Origin: a bacterium
GTDB taxonomy: Bacteria; JAJRZV01
Length of the DNA stretch: 40,660 nucleotides
Direction: 5' to 3'
NCBI GenBank assembly: GCA_024275095.1
Contig: JAJRZV010000093.1
Span: 1-40,660, forward strand
Shown: piece after piece, positions 15,983 through 24,739 of the stretch
How the letters are laid out: every line of letters begins with the position of its first letter
How positions within the stretch are numbered: the first letter of the stretch is position 1
Position numbers and translations under genes: made by a program
The notes under the pieces: model-generated
Told to the model about the DNA's origin: nothing
The model's database searches: none
The model's input: only the letters and a program-made list of their open reading frames with translations

Positions 15983-17778
15983 CAAGAGAAGAAATTTTTT
16001 CTCGCTGTACCAGCTTGAAGGAATTTGTAGATACACATCCGGATGCATTGCAGCTTTTCAATGCGCTCCTTGAAAGGGAAATGGGGGGTACATTTGTTAA
16101 GTACCTGAAAGATGCGAACGGAGAGGTGCTGAAGACTTTTTTCTCTGAAATCGCCCGAGCTGACCTGGAACGACTGAGCCTGCATCGCAAAGTGCTTCTG
16201 GAACATCTGAGCGGCAAAGAGGAGAGGAAGCTGAGCCTTGAGGACGTTGAGCCTGTTGTCCAGGAAGGACCTTCAAGGGGCAATGAAAGTAGCGGAAAAG
16301 CATCATTGCAGAAAGGCGAATGGGCCTGCGCTGTGCTTGCCGGTGGCTCGGGCACGCGGTTTTTCGCTGCACTGTCCGATGATTCACCTTACAAAAAGGT
16401 GAAAGCAAAAGGTCTTTTCCCCATTACTCCCGTGGCCGAACATTCTTTCCTTGAACTGTTTTGTGGAGAACTGCTTGAGAATGCAATTTCATCCGGTGTT
16501 TTCCCTCCCTGGGTAGTAATGGTAAGCAGAGTTACACATCACGACGTTGAGGACTTCATTGCTCAGGAGCCATGGGGATTACCCCGCGATTGTGTGTTGC
16601 TCATCCATCAGGCAGAACATCCCCGGCTTGACCATGAAGGTGATCCTGTCGCGGATGAGGAAGGGTATCTTATATGGAGCGGGGACGGGCACGGTGGATT
16701 GTACCTTGCAATGCTGAAGAAAGGTGATGGCGGGTTTTCTTCTCTCGAGCGTCTTAAAAACTGGGGCGTTAGATACCTGGTCCTTCACAACGTGGATAAT
16801 GCCCTTGCGCGGCCACTGGATCCTGCAAGGCTTGGTTTTCACGTGGATGGGAACTACATGCTCACGTTTTCATGTACGGGCAGGCGTGATGTTTCTGAAA
16901 AAATGGGGGTGGTGGTTTACCTGAAAAGCAAGGGTCGCTACGAGGTGATGGAGTACAGTGTTGCGGAACCGGAAATTTACGAAGCACGAAGGAATGGTTC
17001 AAAGGAACTTCTTTTCAATGCTGGTCATATCAACACCAATCTGGTTTCTCTGGATGCAGTTTCCCCCCGTCTGGAACCCACTTTGTACACGGGGAAACCG
17101 GTGAAAATAAGAGATCAAATAGTGCAGACGAGCACTCTCGAGTACCTCAATCAGCATCTGTCAAGGCTTCTGCCCCCTGAAAAAGTGGGGGTTTACTGGG
17201 TGGAGCGCACGGAGTTTTTCTCACCGACCAAATCACTGACAGGTGAAGATTCTGCTGAAACCACAAAAAAACTGCTGTCCGATTATTTCCGCAGACGACT
17301 GGAGGCATGCGGGGCCAGGGTTGCTGCTGATGCCGTTGTTGAAGTCACGCCCTGCATGGGATTTAGCCAGGAAAGGTTGAGGAGTTCCGGTGCAGGTAAG
17401 AACTGGACCGTTGCAGAAAAGGCCAGGCTTTACTTAGGAGCGCTCTTTGGACCGGGAGGAAGACAACCTTATGGCCCTGATCTGAAAGTGGGAAAGAATG
17501 CTTCTTTGGTCATAAAGGTCAACAGGCCCTTTGGAGAAATAAGGGTGAATCCTGAAACCCGGCGTGTAGAACATGATCCTGAAGAAGCAGGGAGAATTTT
17601 AATGGGTAAGGGTGTCGAAATTGGCGAAGGTGTGGAGGTTGTAGTGGAACTGGAAGGAAATGCTGTGGTGAGAATACCCGATGGGGAAAAATTTAACAGG
17701 AATATACATGTGCGTGTAGGTGAAGGCGAAAGCGTTGTCCTTACATCTCAGGGACCACGTCACTGTAATCCTGAGTAA
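15970..17778 (+). CDS. UDPGP-type UTP:sugar-1-phosphate uridylyltransferase
   Basis: 602-residue nucleotidyltransferase of the UDP-glucose/UDP-HexNAc pyrophosphorylase family, which forms UDP-sugar and PPi from UTP and a sugar 1-phosphate. The GT-A nucleotide-binding loop is WACAVLAGGSGTRF (about residues 117-130), followed by KKVKAKGLFPITPV, the product/metal region LVLHNVDNALARPLDP and LLFNAGHINTNL. A C-terminal beta-helix-like domain has VKVNRPFGEIRVNP-like turns (IKVNRPFGEIRVNP) and GVEIGEGVEVVVE. The GTG at 15970 has AGGAGG six bases upstream. Placed directly after galK and facing galE with no galT, it probably makes UDP-galactose from galactose 1-phosphate; UDP-glucose or UDP-GlcNAc as substrate cannot be excluded. 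Confidence 0.85.
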   Translation: MAGVTREEIFSRCTSLKEFVDTHPDALQLFNALLEREMGGTFVKYLKDANGEVLKTFFSEIARADLERLSLHRKVLLEHLSGKEERKLSLEDVEPVVQEGPSRGNESSGKASLQKGEWACAVLAGGSGTRFFAALSDDSPYKKVKAKGLFPITPVAEHSFLELFCGELLENAISSGVFPPWVVMVSRVTHHDVEDFIAQEPWGLPRDCVLLIHQAEHPRLDHEGDPVADEEGYLIWSGDGHGGLYLAMLKKGDGGFSSLERLKNWGVRYLVLHNVDNALARPLDPARLGFHVDGNYMLTFSCTGRRDVSEKMGVVVYLKSKGRYEVMEYSVAEPEIYEARRNGSKELLFNAGHINTNLVSLDAVSPRLEPTLYTGKPVKIRDQIVQTSTLEYLNQHLSRLLPPEKVGVYWVERTEFFSPTKSLTGEDSAETTKKLLSDYFRRRLEACGARVAADAVVEVTPCMGFSQERLRSSGAGKNWTVAEKARLYLGALFGPGGRQPYGPDLKVGKNASLVIKVNRPFGEIRVNPETRRVEHDPEEAGRILMGKGVEIGEGVEVVVELEGNAVVRIPDGEKFNRNIHVRVGEGESVVLTSQGPRHCNPE

Positions 17779-17878
17779 TAACTGTTCTGCTGTTTCACAG
17801 GAGTGTAATCTCACCCGCTTGTGTTCTCCTCTTCGATGGGGATGGGTCCTTTGTGGGAGGTGTGCGTGAAACCAAACG
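17779..17878. other. Spacer between convergent uridylyltransferase and galE
   Basis: 100 bases. GTTTCAC near 17794 and GTGAAAC near 17865 are complementary but 60+ bases apart. No clear T-tract terminator is visible on either strand. Confidence 0.35.
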
Positions 17879-18868
17879 CTATTGAGAAGACTCCTTGCGC
17901 TCCCATTCCCATGCTGTTTTCACAATGAATTCCAGGTCATCGTAACGTGGTTTCCATCCAAGGGTTTGCTTGATACGCGCAGGGTCTGCAATAAGCACGG
18001 GAGGGTCGCCCGGCCGCCTGGGTCCGATGTTTACCGGGAAATCAACACCGGTGACTTTTTTCACCACGTCCACAACTTCCCGCACTGAATAACCACGACC
18101 GTAGCCACAGTTGAATACAGCACTGTCTGCTCCTGATAGAAGATATTCTGCCGCGAGCACATGTGCTTCAGCCAGGTCAAGCACGTGTATATAGTCACGA
18201 ATACACGTGCCGTCGGGTGTGGGATAGTCGTCCCCGTATATGGTGAAAGATGGGAGTTCCCCCTTCGCTGTTTTGAGTAGCAGTGGGATGAGATGAGTTT
18301 CGGGTCGGTGGCGTTCTCCCAGGCGGGCATCGATGCTTGCCCCCGAGGCGTTGAAATACCGCAGAGACACAAACCGAATGGCACCTGCGTTGCTCAGGTC
18401 CTGAAGCACTGTTTCCACAGCTGCCTTGGATCGGCCGTAGGGATTGGCAGGCCGAAAAGGCGCGCCCTCCGGGATGGGTACGGTGTCGGTGAGCCCGTAC
18501 ACAGCCGCAGAGGATGAAAAGATAAAGAGTTCCACTCCGGCCTCCTGCATTGCTTGAAGGAGCATGATCGTTTTACTCAGGTTGTTGAGGTAATATTTCA
18601 TGGGATTTCGTACGGATTCTTCCGCCTGTATGAATGCGGCAAAGTGGATGACTATGCGGGGCCTGAAGCTGGAGAGGGTCTCTTTCATGGCGGACAGGTT
18701 GCCGATGTCCACCTTTTTCAATTCCCCGTACGTGATGAATTCCCGGTAGCCTGACGAGAGGTTGTCAACAACCAGGATGTCCGCTCCCTTTTCTCCAAGG
18801 AGACGCAGTGTGTGGCTGCCGATGTAGCCGGCACCGCCTGTTACGAGTATTCTTGTATTCTTCAACAT
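17879..18868 (-). CDS. galE: UDP-glucose 4-epimerase
   Basis: Short-chain dehydrogenase/reductase (extended) of 329 residues that interconverts UDP-galactose and UDP-glucose using bound NAD+. Seen: ILVTGGAGYIGSHTLRLL (NAD-binding GGxGYIG, residues 11-17), DNLSSGYREF, HFAAFIQAEESVRNPMKYY, FSSSAAVYG, and the catalytic pair in NPYGRSK (Tyr144, Lys148), then SLRYFNASGA and the GalE-type CIRDYIHVLDLAEAH. Length is normal. AGGAG precedes the ATG. It completes the Leloir route with the convergent galK operon but has its own promoter. Confidence 0.95.
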   Translation of the reverse strand: MLKNTRILVTGGAGYIGSHTLRLLGEKGADILVVDNLSSGYREFITYGELKKVDIGNLSAMKETLSSFRPRIVIHFAAFIQAEESVRNPMKYYLNNLSKTIMLLQAMQEAGVELFIFSSSAAVYGLTDTVPIPEGAPFRPANPYGRSKAAVETVLQDLSNAGAIRFVSLRYFNASGASIDARLGERHRPETHLIPLLLKTAKGELPSFTIYGDDYPTPDGTCIRDYIHVLDLAEAHVLAAEYLLSGADSAVFNCGYGRGYSVREVVDVVKKVTGVDFPVNIGPRRPGDPPVLIADPARIKQTLGWKPRYDDLEFIVKTAWEWERKESSQ

Positions 18869-18890
18869 CTCCAGCTCCTTTTAAAAGGGC

Positions 18891-18919
18891 ATTTTAACTG
18901 GAAGGGGATTTGCTCACAA
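18891..18919 (-). promoter_or_regulatory. Promoter of galE
   Basis: On the minus strand TTGTGA (18919-18914), 17 bases, TAAAAT (18896-18891). The predicted start is near 18884, giving a 16-base leader with AGGAG. A 12-bp palindrome CCTTTTAAAAGG (about 18877-18888) overlaps the start region and could be an operator. Confidence 0.55.
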
Positions 18920-19044
18920 AGCATAAACAGGTTTCTTGGCAGTGATTACAAGGATTATTTTTTGAGCAGCGTCGTAATCCCGTAGAGACATGATGGTCTG
19001 GTCACAGGTGCAGAATACGCAAAGGGTAATGGCTAAATTTTCCC

Positions 19045-19074
19045 TTGACGAGGCATGCGGTGTGAGGATTTAAT
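19045..19074 (+). promoter_or_regulatory. Promoter of the fadR-etf operon
   Basis: TTGACG (19045-19050), 18 bases, TTTAAT (19069-19074). The operator palindrome begins at the end of the -10 box, so a bound repressor would cover the start site. The upstream 18920-19044 shows no other feature I can support. Confidence 0.55.
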
Positions 19075-19098
19075 AATGAATGATAGTTCATTCATTAT
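19073..19098. promoter_or_regulatory. FadR-type operator palindrome
   Basis: Perfect 11-bp arms ATAATGAATGA (19073-19083) and TCATTCATTAT (19088-19098) around the 4-base centre TAGT. The core TGAATGA-N4-TCATTCA matches the arms of the consensus known for Bacillus subtilis FadR (TGAATGANTANTCATTCA), whose regulon includes the etf genes. It overlaps the transcription start of its own regulator gene, which implies autorepression. Confidence 0.75.
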
Positions 19099-19121
19099 AT
19101 ATAATAAGGAAGAGGTGAAAT

Positions 19122-19727
19122 ATGGCACGACACGTTGACAGAGACGCAAAGAAACGGCGGATACTTGATGCTGCTGCAAGGGTATTCGCCAGGAAAGGGT
19201 TTTATAACACACGGATATCAGAAATTGCCGAGGCTGCAGGTGTTGCTGACGGCACCATTTACATTTATTTCGAAGGCAAGGATGAACTTCTTATCAACAT
19301 TTTCGAGGAGCAGATGGAGTTCATTATCAAACGGTTCCGTGAAAAACTCGCAACCACCCATGATCCTGAAGAACGCATGAAAGTGTTCGTGGAGGAGCAT
19401 TTTAAACTTGCAGAAGAGTTTCCTGATCACGCAGGTGTTATTACCATCGAACTCAGGCAATCCAACAAATTCATGAAAGAGTACAGAAACGAGAAGTTCA
19501 AGGAATATTTGAGCCTTATTGAAGACATTATTGAATACGGCAAGCTGCGCGGGCGTATCCCGAAGGACCTCAACACTGTTTTTACTGCCAGGGCGGTTTT
19601 CGGGCTTCTGGATGAATTGACGCTTATGTGGTCCCTGGCGAAATCAAGACCTTCAATTGATGAGCTTGTCAGTTCTGCATGGGGGTTGATATCCCGGGGG
19701 CTTTTCGGCCATGAAGAGGCTTCCTGA
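19122..19727 (+). CDS. fadR: TetR-family regulator, FadR-like (fatty-acid degradation)
   Basis: 201-residue dimeric repressor. The N-terminal helix-turn-helix (residues about 8-55) reads RRILDAAARVFARKGFYNTR, ISEIAEAAGVADGTIYIYFEGKDELL in two parts; the rest is an all-helical ligand domain. YFEGKDELLINIFEEQMEFI and the C-terminal layout resemble Bacillus FadR/YsiA, which releases DNA on binding long-chain acyl-CoA. AGGAAGAGG precedes the ATG. Support for the role comes from the operator in front and from etfB-etfA directly behind. Other TetR roles remain possible; the symbol is by context. Confidence 0.75.
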   Translation: MARHVDRDAKKRRILDAAARVFARKGFYNTRISEIAEAAGVADGTIYIYFEGKDELLINIFEEQMEFIIKRFREKLATTHDPEERMKVFVEEHFKLAEEFPDHAGVITIELRQSNKFMKEYRNEKFKEYLSLIEDIIEYGKLRGRIPKDLNTVFTARAVFGLLDELTLMWSLAKSRPSIDELVSSAWGLISRGLFGHEEAS

Positions 19728-19729
19728 GC

Positions 19730-19769
19730 CCATGGCGCACCGTGTCAAAAAACCTTGACGGTAGCATGG
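19730..19769 (+). other. Imperfect hairpin between fadR and etfB
   Basis: Nested pairs CCATG/CATGG (19730-19734, 19765-19769), ACC/GGT and GTCAA/TTGAC around AAAACC. No T-tract follows. It may tune readthrough or RNA stability between the regulator and the etf genes. Confidence 0.35.
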
Positions 19770-19817
19770 CCTGCTGATTAACCTTTAAACCCGAAAAACA
19801 TACTAAGGAGGAGGGTG

Positions 19818-20573
19818 ATGAAGATACTGGTGACCGTGAAGCGCGTTCCTGACCCCGATATGAAGGTCAGGGTCAACGCGGAAGGCACGGGGATCGTGGA
19901 GGACAACATGAAGTTTGTCATCAACCCCTTTGATGAAATTGCCGTGGAAGAGGGGTTGAGGATCAAGGAGAAAAAAGGCGAAGGGGAGGTCGTGATAGTG
20001 GCGATTGGTCCATCGGTGGTTCAGGAGCAGATTCGTGCTGCTCTTGCCATGGGGGCTGACAGAGGAATTCACGTGGATGTGGACTCGTATCCGGATCCTC
20101 TAAACACAGCAAAGTTGCTCAAAGCTGTTGCAGAGAAAGAAGCTCCCAACATCGTGATCATGGGCAAGCAGGCTGTGGACGATGACTACGGTCAGGCGGG
20201 ACAAATGCTCGCTGCCATGCTCGGATGGGCTCAGGCGACATTTGCATATAAGGTGGAAATTGCCGATGACAATTCCAAAGCCACTGTCACAAGGGAGGTT
20301 GATGGTGGACTGGAGACCATAGAGATTGATCTCCCCGCTGTGGTCACTGCTGATTTGCGCCTCAACGAACCCCGTTATGCAAGCCTTCCCGGAATTATGA
20401 AGGCGAAGACAAAGCCCATGGACGTATTCAAACCAGCAGATCTGGGAGTGGAACTCAGTCCGGTGCTTGAGCTGGTTCGCATGGAAGAGCCGCCTCCGCG
20501 TAAAGGTGGCATCATTGTCGAGACGGTGGATGAACTCCTTGACAAGCTGCGCAACGAAGCCAAGGTCATTTGA
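19818..20573 (+). CDS. etfB: Electron transfer flavoprotein, beta subunit
   Basis: 251-residue beta subunit (AMP-binding) of the heterodimeric ETF that takes electrons from acyl-CoA and other dehydrogenases. Seen: MKILVTVKRVPDPDMKVRVN, FVINPFDEIAVEEGLRIKE, the ALAMGADRGIHVD segment, IVIMGKQAVDDDYGQAGQML and the ETF-beta signature near LPAVVTADLRLNEPRYASLPGIMKAK (as VVTADLRLNEPRYASLP). The ATG at 19818 has AAGGAGGAGGG upstream. etfA follows after 11 bases. No acyl-CoA dehydrogenase is in the window. Confidence 0.95.
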   Translation: MKILVTVKRVPDPDMKVRVNAEGTGIVEDNMKFVINPFDEIAVEEGLRIKEKKGEGEVVIVAIGPSVVQEQIRAALAMGADRGIHVDVDSYPDPLNTAKLLKAVAEKEAPNIVIMGKQAVDDDYGQAGQMLAAMLGWAQATFAYKVEIADDNSKATVTREVDGGLETIEIDLPAVVTADLRLNEPRYASLPGIMKAKTKPMDVFKPADLGVELSPVLELVRMEEPPPRKGGIIVETVDELLDKLRNEAKVI

Positions 20574-20584
20574 GGAGGGATGTC

Positions 20585-21568
20585 ATGAATGTGCTGATTG
20601 TGGCAGAAGTGTTTAAAGGAGCGGTGAGAAAGGCGTCTTTTTCAGCCATCACCGCAGGTAAGGAACTGGCAGAAAAGTCCGGAGGCTCTTTTTCCATTCT
20701 CATAATGGGCAAAGGCATTGAAGGCCCCGCAGGAGAACTTGGAAAGTTCGGTGCTGCCTCTGTTCTTGTGGCGGACAGTGATGCTCTGGAGCACTATCTC
20801 GCGGAACCCTATGCACAGGTTGTGGCGAAGGTGGTTCAGGATAAGGGGTTTGATGCGGTGCTTGCAGCAGCAAATACCTTCGGAAAAGACCTCCTCCCAC
20901 GGGTGGCCGCCAAGTTAAACGCAGGGATGATCAGCGATATTACCGAGGTCGTTGAAGCCGGTGATGAGCCGGTGTTTCGACGGCCCATGTACGCGGGAAG
21001 CGTTAATGCCACGGTTAAAGTGAAAACAAAACCTTTTGTTGCCTCTGTGCGGGGTACAGCATTTGCCAAGGCGGAACCGGGAGATGGAGACTCTCCCAAG
21101 GAAAGCGTGACCGTGGAAATCGACGGATCGCTCGCGGGTAAGCAGAGATTTGTGAAGTTCGATGAAGCTGTATCCGAGCGTCCGGAACTCACGGAAGCTG
21201 AAATTGTTGTTTCGGGCGGTCGCGGGGTTAAAAGCAAAGAGAACTTCAAACTCATCGAAGATCTGGCAGACGTGCTCGGTGCTGCTGTGGGTGCCTCACG
21301 TGCGGCAGTGGATTCCGGTTTTTGTCCCAATGACTGGCAGGTGGGTCAAACGGGTAAAATCGTGGCCCCAAATCTGTATTTTGCCATCGGTATTTCTGGT
21401 GCCATTCAGCATGTGGCAGGCATGAAAGACTCCAAGGTCATTGTTGCCATTAATAAAGATGAAGAGGCCCCCATCTTCCAGATCGCCGACTACGGCATAG
21501 TCGCAGACCTGTTCAAGGTGGTACCAGAGTTAATAGAGAAACTGAAGAAACTGAAAGCAGAAGGCTGA
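20585..21568 (+). CDS. etfA: Electron transfer flavoprotein, alpha subunit
   Basis: 327-residue FAD-binding partner of EtfB. The N-terminal domain starts [20 protein letters not shown]; the C-terminal FAD domain has [55 protein letters not shown] and [20 protein letters not shown], the ETF-alpha signature. All are intact. GAGGAGGG lies before the ATG at 20585; an in-frame start 15 bases earlier overlaps etfB and has no ribosome site. Ends before a strong terminator. Confidence 0.95.
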   Translation: MNVLIVAEVFKGAVRKASFSAITAGKELAEKSGGSFSILIMGKGIEGPAGELGKFGAASVLVADSDALEHYLAEPYAQVVAKVVQDKGFDAVLAAANTFGKDLLPRVAAKLNAGMISDITEVVEAGDEPVFRRPMYAGSVNATVKVKTKPFVASVRGTAFAKAEPGDGDSPKESVTVEIDGSLAGKQRFVKFDEAVSERPELTEAEIVVSGGRGVKSKENFKLIEDLADVLGAAVGASRAAVDSGFCPNDWQVGQTGKIVAPNLYFAIGISGAIQHVAGMKDSKVIVAINKDEEAPIFQIADYGIVADLFKVVPELIEKLKKLKAEG

Positions 21569-21600
21569 ATTACTTTTCTGAGCCGTGGTAAAACTCGGGA

Positions 21601-21631
21601 AGGGGCACCTGAGAAAAGGTGCCCCTTTTTT
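21601..21631 (+). terminator. Rho-independent terminator of the etf operon
   Basis: Stem GGGGCACCT (21602-21610), loop GAGAAA, stem AGGTGCCCC (21617-21625), closed by an A-T pair and followed by a run of T. It lies 30 bases after etfA. The minus strand lacks a matching T-run beyond the stem, so it mainly serves the plus strand. Confidence 0.9.
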
Positions 21632-21636
21632 ATTTA

Positions 21637-22281
21637 TCAAACGTGAAGTTTTTCCCAGTCTTTGAGGAATCGTTCAAGCCCGATGTCCGTGAGAGGATGA
21701 TTGAAAAACTGGTCAAATATTTTGTAAGGGACTGTCACAATGTGCGCTCCTGAAAGTGCTGCCTGTAGTACGTGCAAGGGATGGCGTGCGCTTGCGACGA
21801 TAATCTGAGTCGAAAAGTTGTAATTTCGAAATATCTCAACAATGGTTTTTACAAGCAACATACCATCATGGCCGATGTCGTCAAGACGTCCCACAAAAGG
21901 ACTGACGTACGTCGCTCCCGCCTTGGCAGCAGCTAACGCCTGGAGCGGGTTGAATATCAATGTACAGTTGGTTTTGACCCCTTTCCCCGAGAGCTCTTTA
22001 ATGGCGCGTATTCCCTCACGCGTCATGGGGATTTTCACGACAATGTGTTCGCTGATCCCCGAAAGCTCCATGGCTTCGCGTATCATCCCTTCAGTTTCGG
22101 TACTGATGACTTCAGCGCTGACCGGTCGCTGTACAATATCGCAAATTTCTTTTATGAGATCCCTGAAGTCCCTTCCTTCTTTGGCTACCAGCGAGGGATT
22201 GGTGGTGACACCGTCTATAATACCCGTTTCGGCTGCTTTGCGGATTTCGTCAAGATTGGCAGTGTCGAGAAATATCTTCAT
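21637..22281 (-). CDS. talC: Transaldolase, FSA/TalC type
   Basis: 214-residue class I aldolase of the short transaldolase/fructose-6-phosphate aldolase family (pentose-phosphate carbon shuffling). Seen: [43 protein letters not shown] with the Schiff-base Lys83, [32 protein letters not shown] (split: [29 protein letters not shown]) and [15 protein letters not shown] precedes the ATG. It is the last gene of the minus-strand operon with the RLP, 14 bases after the barrel gene, a hint that the operon handles sugar phosphates. Confidence 0.93.
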   Translation of the reverse strand: MKIFLDTANLDEIRKAAETGIIDGVTTNPSLVAKEGRDFRDLIKEICDIVQRPVSAEVISTETEGMIREAMELSGISEHIVVKIPMTREGIRAIKELSGKGVKTNCTLIFNPLQALAAAKAGATYVSPFVGRLDDIGHDGMLLVKTIVEIFRNYNFSTQIIVASARHPLHVLQAALSGAHIVTVPYKIFDQFFNHPLTDIGLERFLKDWEKLHV

Positions 22282-22295
22282 TTTTTCCTCCTGCT

Positions 22296-22910
22296 TCAAA
22301 AAGCATAACCTGCACCTAAGTAAAGAGCATCCTGATCGAAGTTATGCATTTCCGCCGTGAGAAATAGGTTGGGATTGACGAAGTAATCGAGTCCCAAGGT
22401 GATACCCACCGGAATTCGGGTTACAGCGTTCCCATCTATGATCAACTCAGAATATTTCACACCACCGAAGACAAATGCATGGGAAATTTTGAAGGAGAGG
22501 TAACCGCCGGCATTAATTTCAATAACGTCGTAGGCTCTCACGCGGTTATAGACTGCATTTGTGAAGAGCATGATCTGGGCTTGAGAGTCCGCCGGAAGGA
22601 GTGCAAATTTGAGGCCTCCGCCTGAGGCAAAACCCAGTGGAGTGTCTTCGCCTCTCCAGTGAAGGTCAGCCACCCCTGCCAGCAAATTCACCTGAACCCT
22701 GTTTAACTGAAGGTCCAGCTGTGGATACAACCGGAAAGATACATAGGTTTTTTTATCTTCTGTGGGCCTGATGACGATTCCTGTGAATATTCCGAGAGTA
22801 AGATAACGTGCTTCACCTGTTGTGGAGAGACCACCTCCACGAAACGCCTGAGAAGGAGTAACACATACGAAAAGAGCACAGGAGACAACAATGACGATAC
22901 CCCACCGCAT
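22296..22910 (-). CDS. Small outer-membrane beta-barrel protein
   Basis: 204 residues. A signal peptide ([21 protein letters not shown], cleavage likely after SQA near residue 22) is followed by alternating amphipathic strands ([57 protein letters not shown]) and a C-terminal strand ending in Phe ([11 protein letters not shown]), as in 8-10-strand barrels. No family recognised. A TATAAT box on the minus strand (22939-22934) 17 bases ahead of a possible start might give an extra internal promoter, but its -35 is poor. Gene lies between the RLP gene and talC. Confidence 0.75.
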   Translation of the reverse strand: MRWGIVIVVSCALFVCVTPSQAFRGGGLSTTGEARYLTLGIFTGIVIRPTEDKKTYVSFRLYPQLDLQLNRVQVNLLAGVADLHWRGEDTPLGFASGGGLKFALLPADSQAQIMLFTNAVYNRVRAYDVIEINAGGYLSFKISHAFVFGGVKYSELIIDGNAVTRIPVGITLGLDYFVNPNLFLTAEMHNFDQDALYLGAGYAF

Positions 22911-22964
22911 TCAGCTCATTACCATAGCATAAAATTATAGGAATTAATCAAGTCTTTTCTGTCT

Positions 22965-24275
22965 TTATTCAATGATCTCTCCAAAACATTCAATGGCTTT
23001 TTTGAGTTCTGGATGTTCTCGGGCGGCCTGATGAAGAGGCACTCCTTCAAGCACCGCCTGCCAGGCGATTCGCATGCTGCGCGCGCCGATTGCAGGACCG
23101 TCAGGATGCCCGAATACTCCACCACCCGCCAGGTGGAGAAAGTCTACATGACCGAACATACGGTAATTAACAGGAACTTTACCGGCCCACTGTCCCCCGG
23201 AACTGACAGGAAGTGTCTTTTCCAGACCGTGAAAAGTACCGGTGCAGGCCAGAGCATTGGCCAGAACTTCGTCGTCGCTTTCGTAAAGTTTTCCCTGAAT
23301 CGCTCCCACGTGACACTGGTCTGCCCCGGCAATTCGAAAGAGCTTGGTGATTACAGGAAAGGACAGCCCTATGTAAGGACTGCGTGCCCACATGGGTGCA
23401 AAATCGCGGTGGCAGTGGATTGGCACCTCCGTGTGCTCCGCCAGCAGCTGAAGCACGGGTATTCCAGCAGTTGCCGCATTGAGCATTACACAGTTGCCGC
23501 CGTTTTTCACCACGATGTCGTGGAGTTTAAGCACCCTGTCAGGTTTGTCAGTGATATTAAAGGCGTACATTTTCTTTTCACCTGTTTCATCTTCTGCTTT
23601 TTTCATAACGGCAACCAGTTTTTTTACCCGTTCTTCCACTGTGGAATAAGGGGCATCGGCAATGAGTTCGTCATCTTTGAGGAAGTCGAGTCCACCGCGG
23701 AAACCTTCATAGGCCAGCTCTGCAAGCTCATCCACGGATAATCCTACATTGGGTTTTACAATGGCTCCAACAAGCGGTCTTCCTTCTACATTCAAAATCT
23801 TTCGCGTACCGGTTATTCCAAACTTCGGCCCCTGGAAACCCTTTACAAAAGATGCGGGAAAGTCAAGGTCAAGGAGTTTGACAGCATAAAATGCCCCCAT
23901 CTCATACAGGTTGCCGGCGACTGTGGAGAGAAGCATGGCTATGTTGTGGCCGAAGTTTTTCCATGGAAATGCGAGTCTGATGATGCCTGCATTTATAGGC
24001 CCCTCTCCGCTGAATTCCTGCATGGCGGTGGCCGATGGCAGACGAGGGTTCTCCGGCGAGTACGGTAAAGTGAGAACGGAAAGAATTTTTGCACCATGCC
24101 GTTCTCTTAAATCAGAGGTTTCCTTTCCCACTCGTTTCCAGGTGCCCGTGGATTGTTCCGCGGCAAATGCTTCTGCTGCCTGAAACAGGTTGAGAGGGGT
24201 TTCCAGATAGTAAGTGGCAATGACATGATGTTCAACGTCTATGCTTTCCCACAGTCGTGCAAAAGAATCTTTCAT
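22965..24275 (-). CDS. RuBisCO-like protein (probable form IV)
   Basis: 436-residue large-subunit RuBisCO-fold protein with N-terminal domain and TIM barrel. Compared with true RuBisCO (spinach numbers), conserved are Glu40 (60), Thr45-Trp46 (65-66), Asn122 (123), Lys174 (175), the carbamate/metal triad Lys200, Asp202, Glu203 in GGLDFLKDDE, His289-Arg290 (294-295), His322 (327), Lys329 (334) and Ser359-Gly-Gly. Changed are Lys177 to Asn (KPNVGLS) and His298 to Ala. That set points to a RuBisCO-like protein acting as an enolase, isomerase or decarboxylase on a sugar acid or thio-sugar phosphate, not a CO2 fixer; known form IV roles include MtnW and isoapionate-phosphate enzymes. The ATG overlaps the folK stop (ATGA), so it belongs to the dapL-folK-RLP-barrel-talC operon. 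Its substrate is unknown. Confidence 0.9.
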   Translation of the reverse strand: MKDSFARLWESIDVEHHVIATYYLETPLNLFQAAEAFAAEQSTGTWKRVGKETSDLRERHGAKILSVLTLPYSPENPRLPSATAMQEFSGEGPINAGIIRLAFPWKNFGHNIAMLLSTVAGNLYEMGAFYAVKLLDLDFPASFVKGFQGPKFGITGTRKILNVEGRPLVGAIVKPNVGLSVDELAELAYEGFRGGLDFLKDDELIADAPYSTVEERVKKLVAVMKKAEDETGEKKMYAFNITDKPDRVLKLHDIVVKNGGNCVMLNAATAGIPVLQLLAEHTEVPIHCHRDFAPMWARSPYIGLSFPVITKLFRIAGADQCHVGAIQGKLYESDDEVLANALACTGTFHGLEKTLPVSSGGQWAGKVPVNYRMFGHVDFLHLAGGGVFGHPDGPAIGARSMRIAWQAVLEGVPLHQAAREHPELKKAIECFGEIIE

Positions 24276-24739
24276 CGGGCGCCCTCCACTTCCTCAAAGA
24301 GTATTTTAACGGTTTTGCCTGTAATAGGGTGTATTTTTTCCGGGCAGATATGAGCAAGCAGGCCGGCTGCATATCGGCGCTGTGTCACAGAAGGGTGAGG
24401 GATGGTGAGCTCGGGAGTTAAAATTACTTTATCCCCGTAAAAGGCAATATCTATATCGATGGGTCGTGGACTTTTGTCACCCTTTTTTGTGCGGCCAAGC
24501 TGTTTTTCTATTTTTTGTGTGAGATAGAGAAGTGCAAGAGGGTGCAGATTTGTTTCACATTCGAGAGCTGCATTGATGAAGGGTGCCTGAGGTGGTGCGT
24601 CCTCGGGCTTTGTTTCAATAAAAGGAGAGATTTTCAAGACGTTAATTCCTTCGTGTTTGAGTTCTGCAATGGCGGATTTGATATTGTTTTCACGGTTACC
24701 CTGGTTGGAACCCAGAAGAATATGTACAGTAATGTTCAT
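24272..24739 (-). CDS. folK: 6-hydroxymethyl-dihydropterin pyrophosphokinase
   Basis: HPPK of folate synthesis: transfers pyrophosphate from ATP to 6-hydroxymethyl-7,8-dihydropterin. 155 residues, normal length. Seen: [36 protein letters not shown], the signature [15 protein letters not shown] and [12 protein letters not shown]. The ATG overlaps the aminotransferase stop by 4 bases and its own stop overlaps the RLP start, so three unrelated-looking functions are translationally coupled. No other folate gene is nearby. Confidence 0.93.
   Translation of the reverse strand: MNITVHILLGSNQGNRENNIKSAIAELKHEGINVLKISPFIETKPEDAPPQAPFINAALECETNLHPLALLYLTQKIEKQLGRTKKGDKSPRPIDIDIAFYGDKVILTPELTIPHPSVTQRRYAAGLLAHICPEKIHPITGKTVKILFEEVEGAR

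Noticed and set aside
17779-17878. Bidirectional terminator between the uridylyltransferase gene and galE
   Set aside because: Only weak, widely spaced complementarity and no T-run on either strand.
22965-24275. True CO2-fixing RuBisCO
   Set aside because: Asn replaces Lys177 and Ala replaces His298, and no phosphoribulokinase or AMP-pathway gene is nearby.
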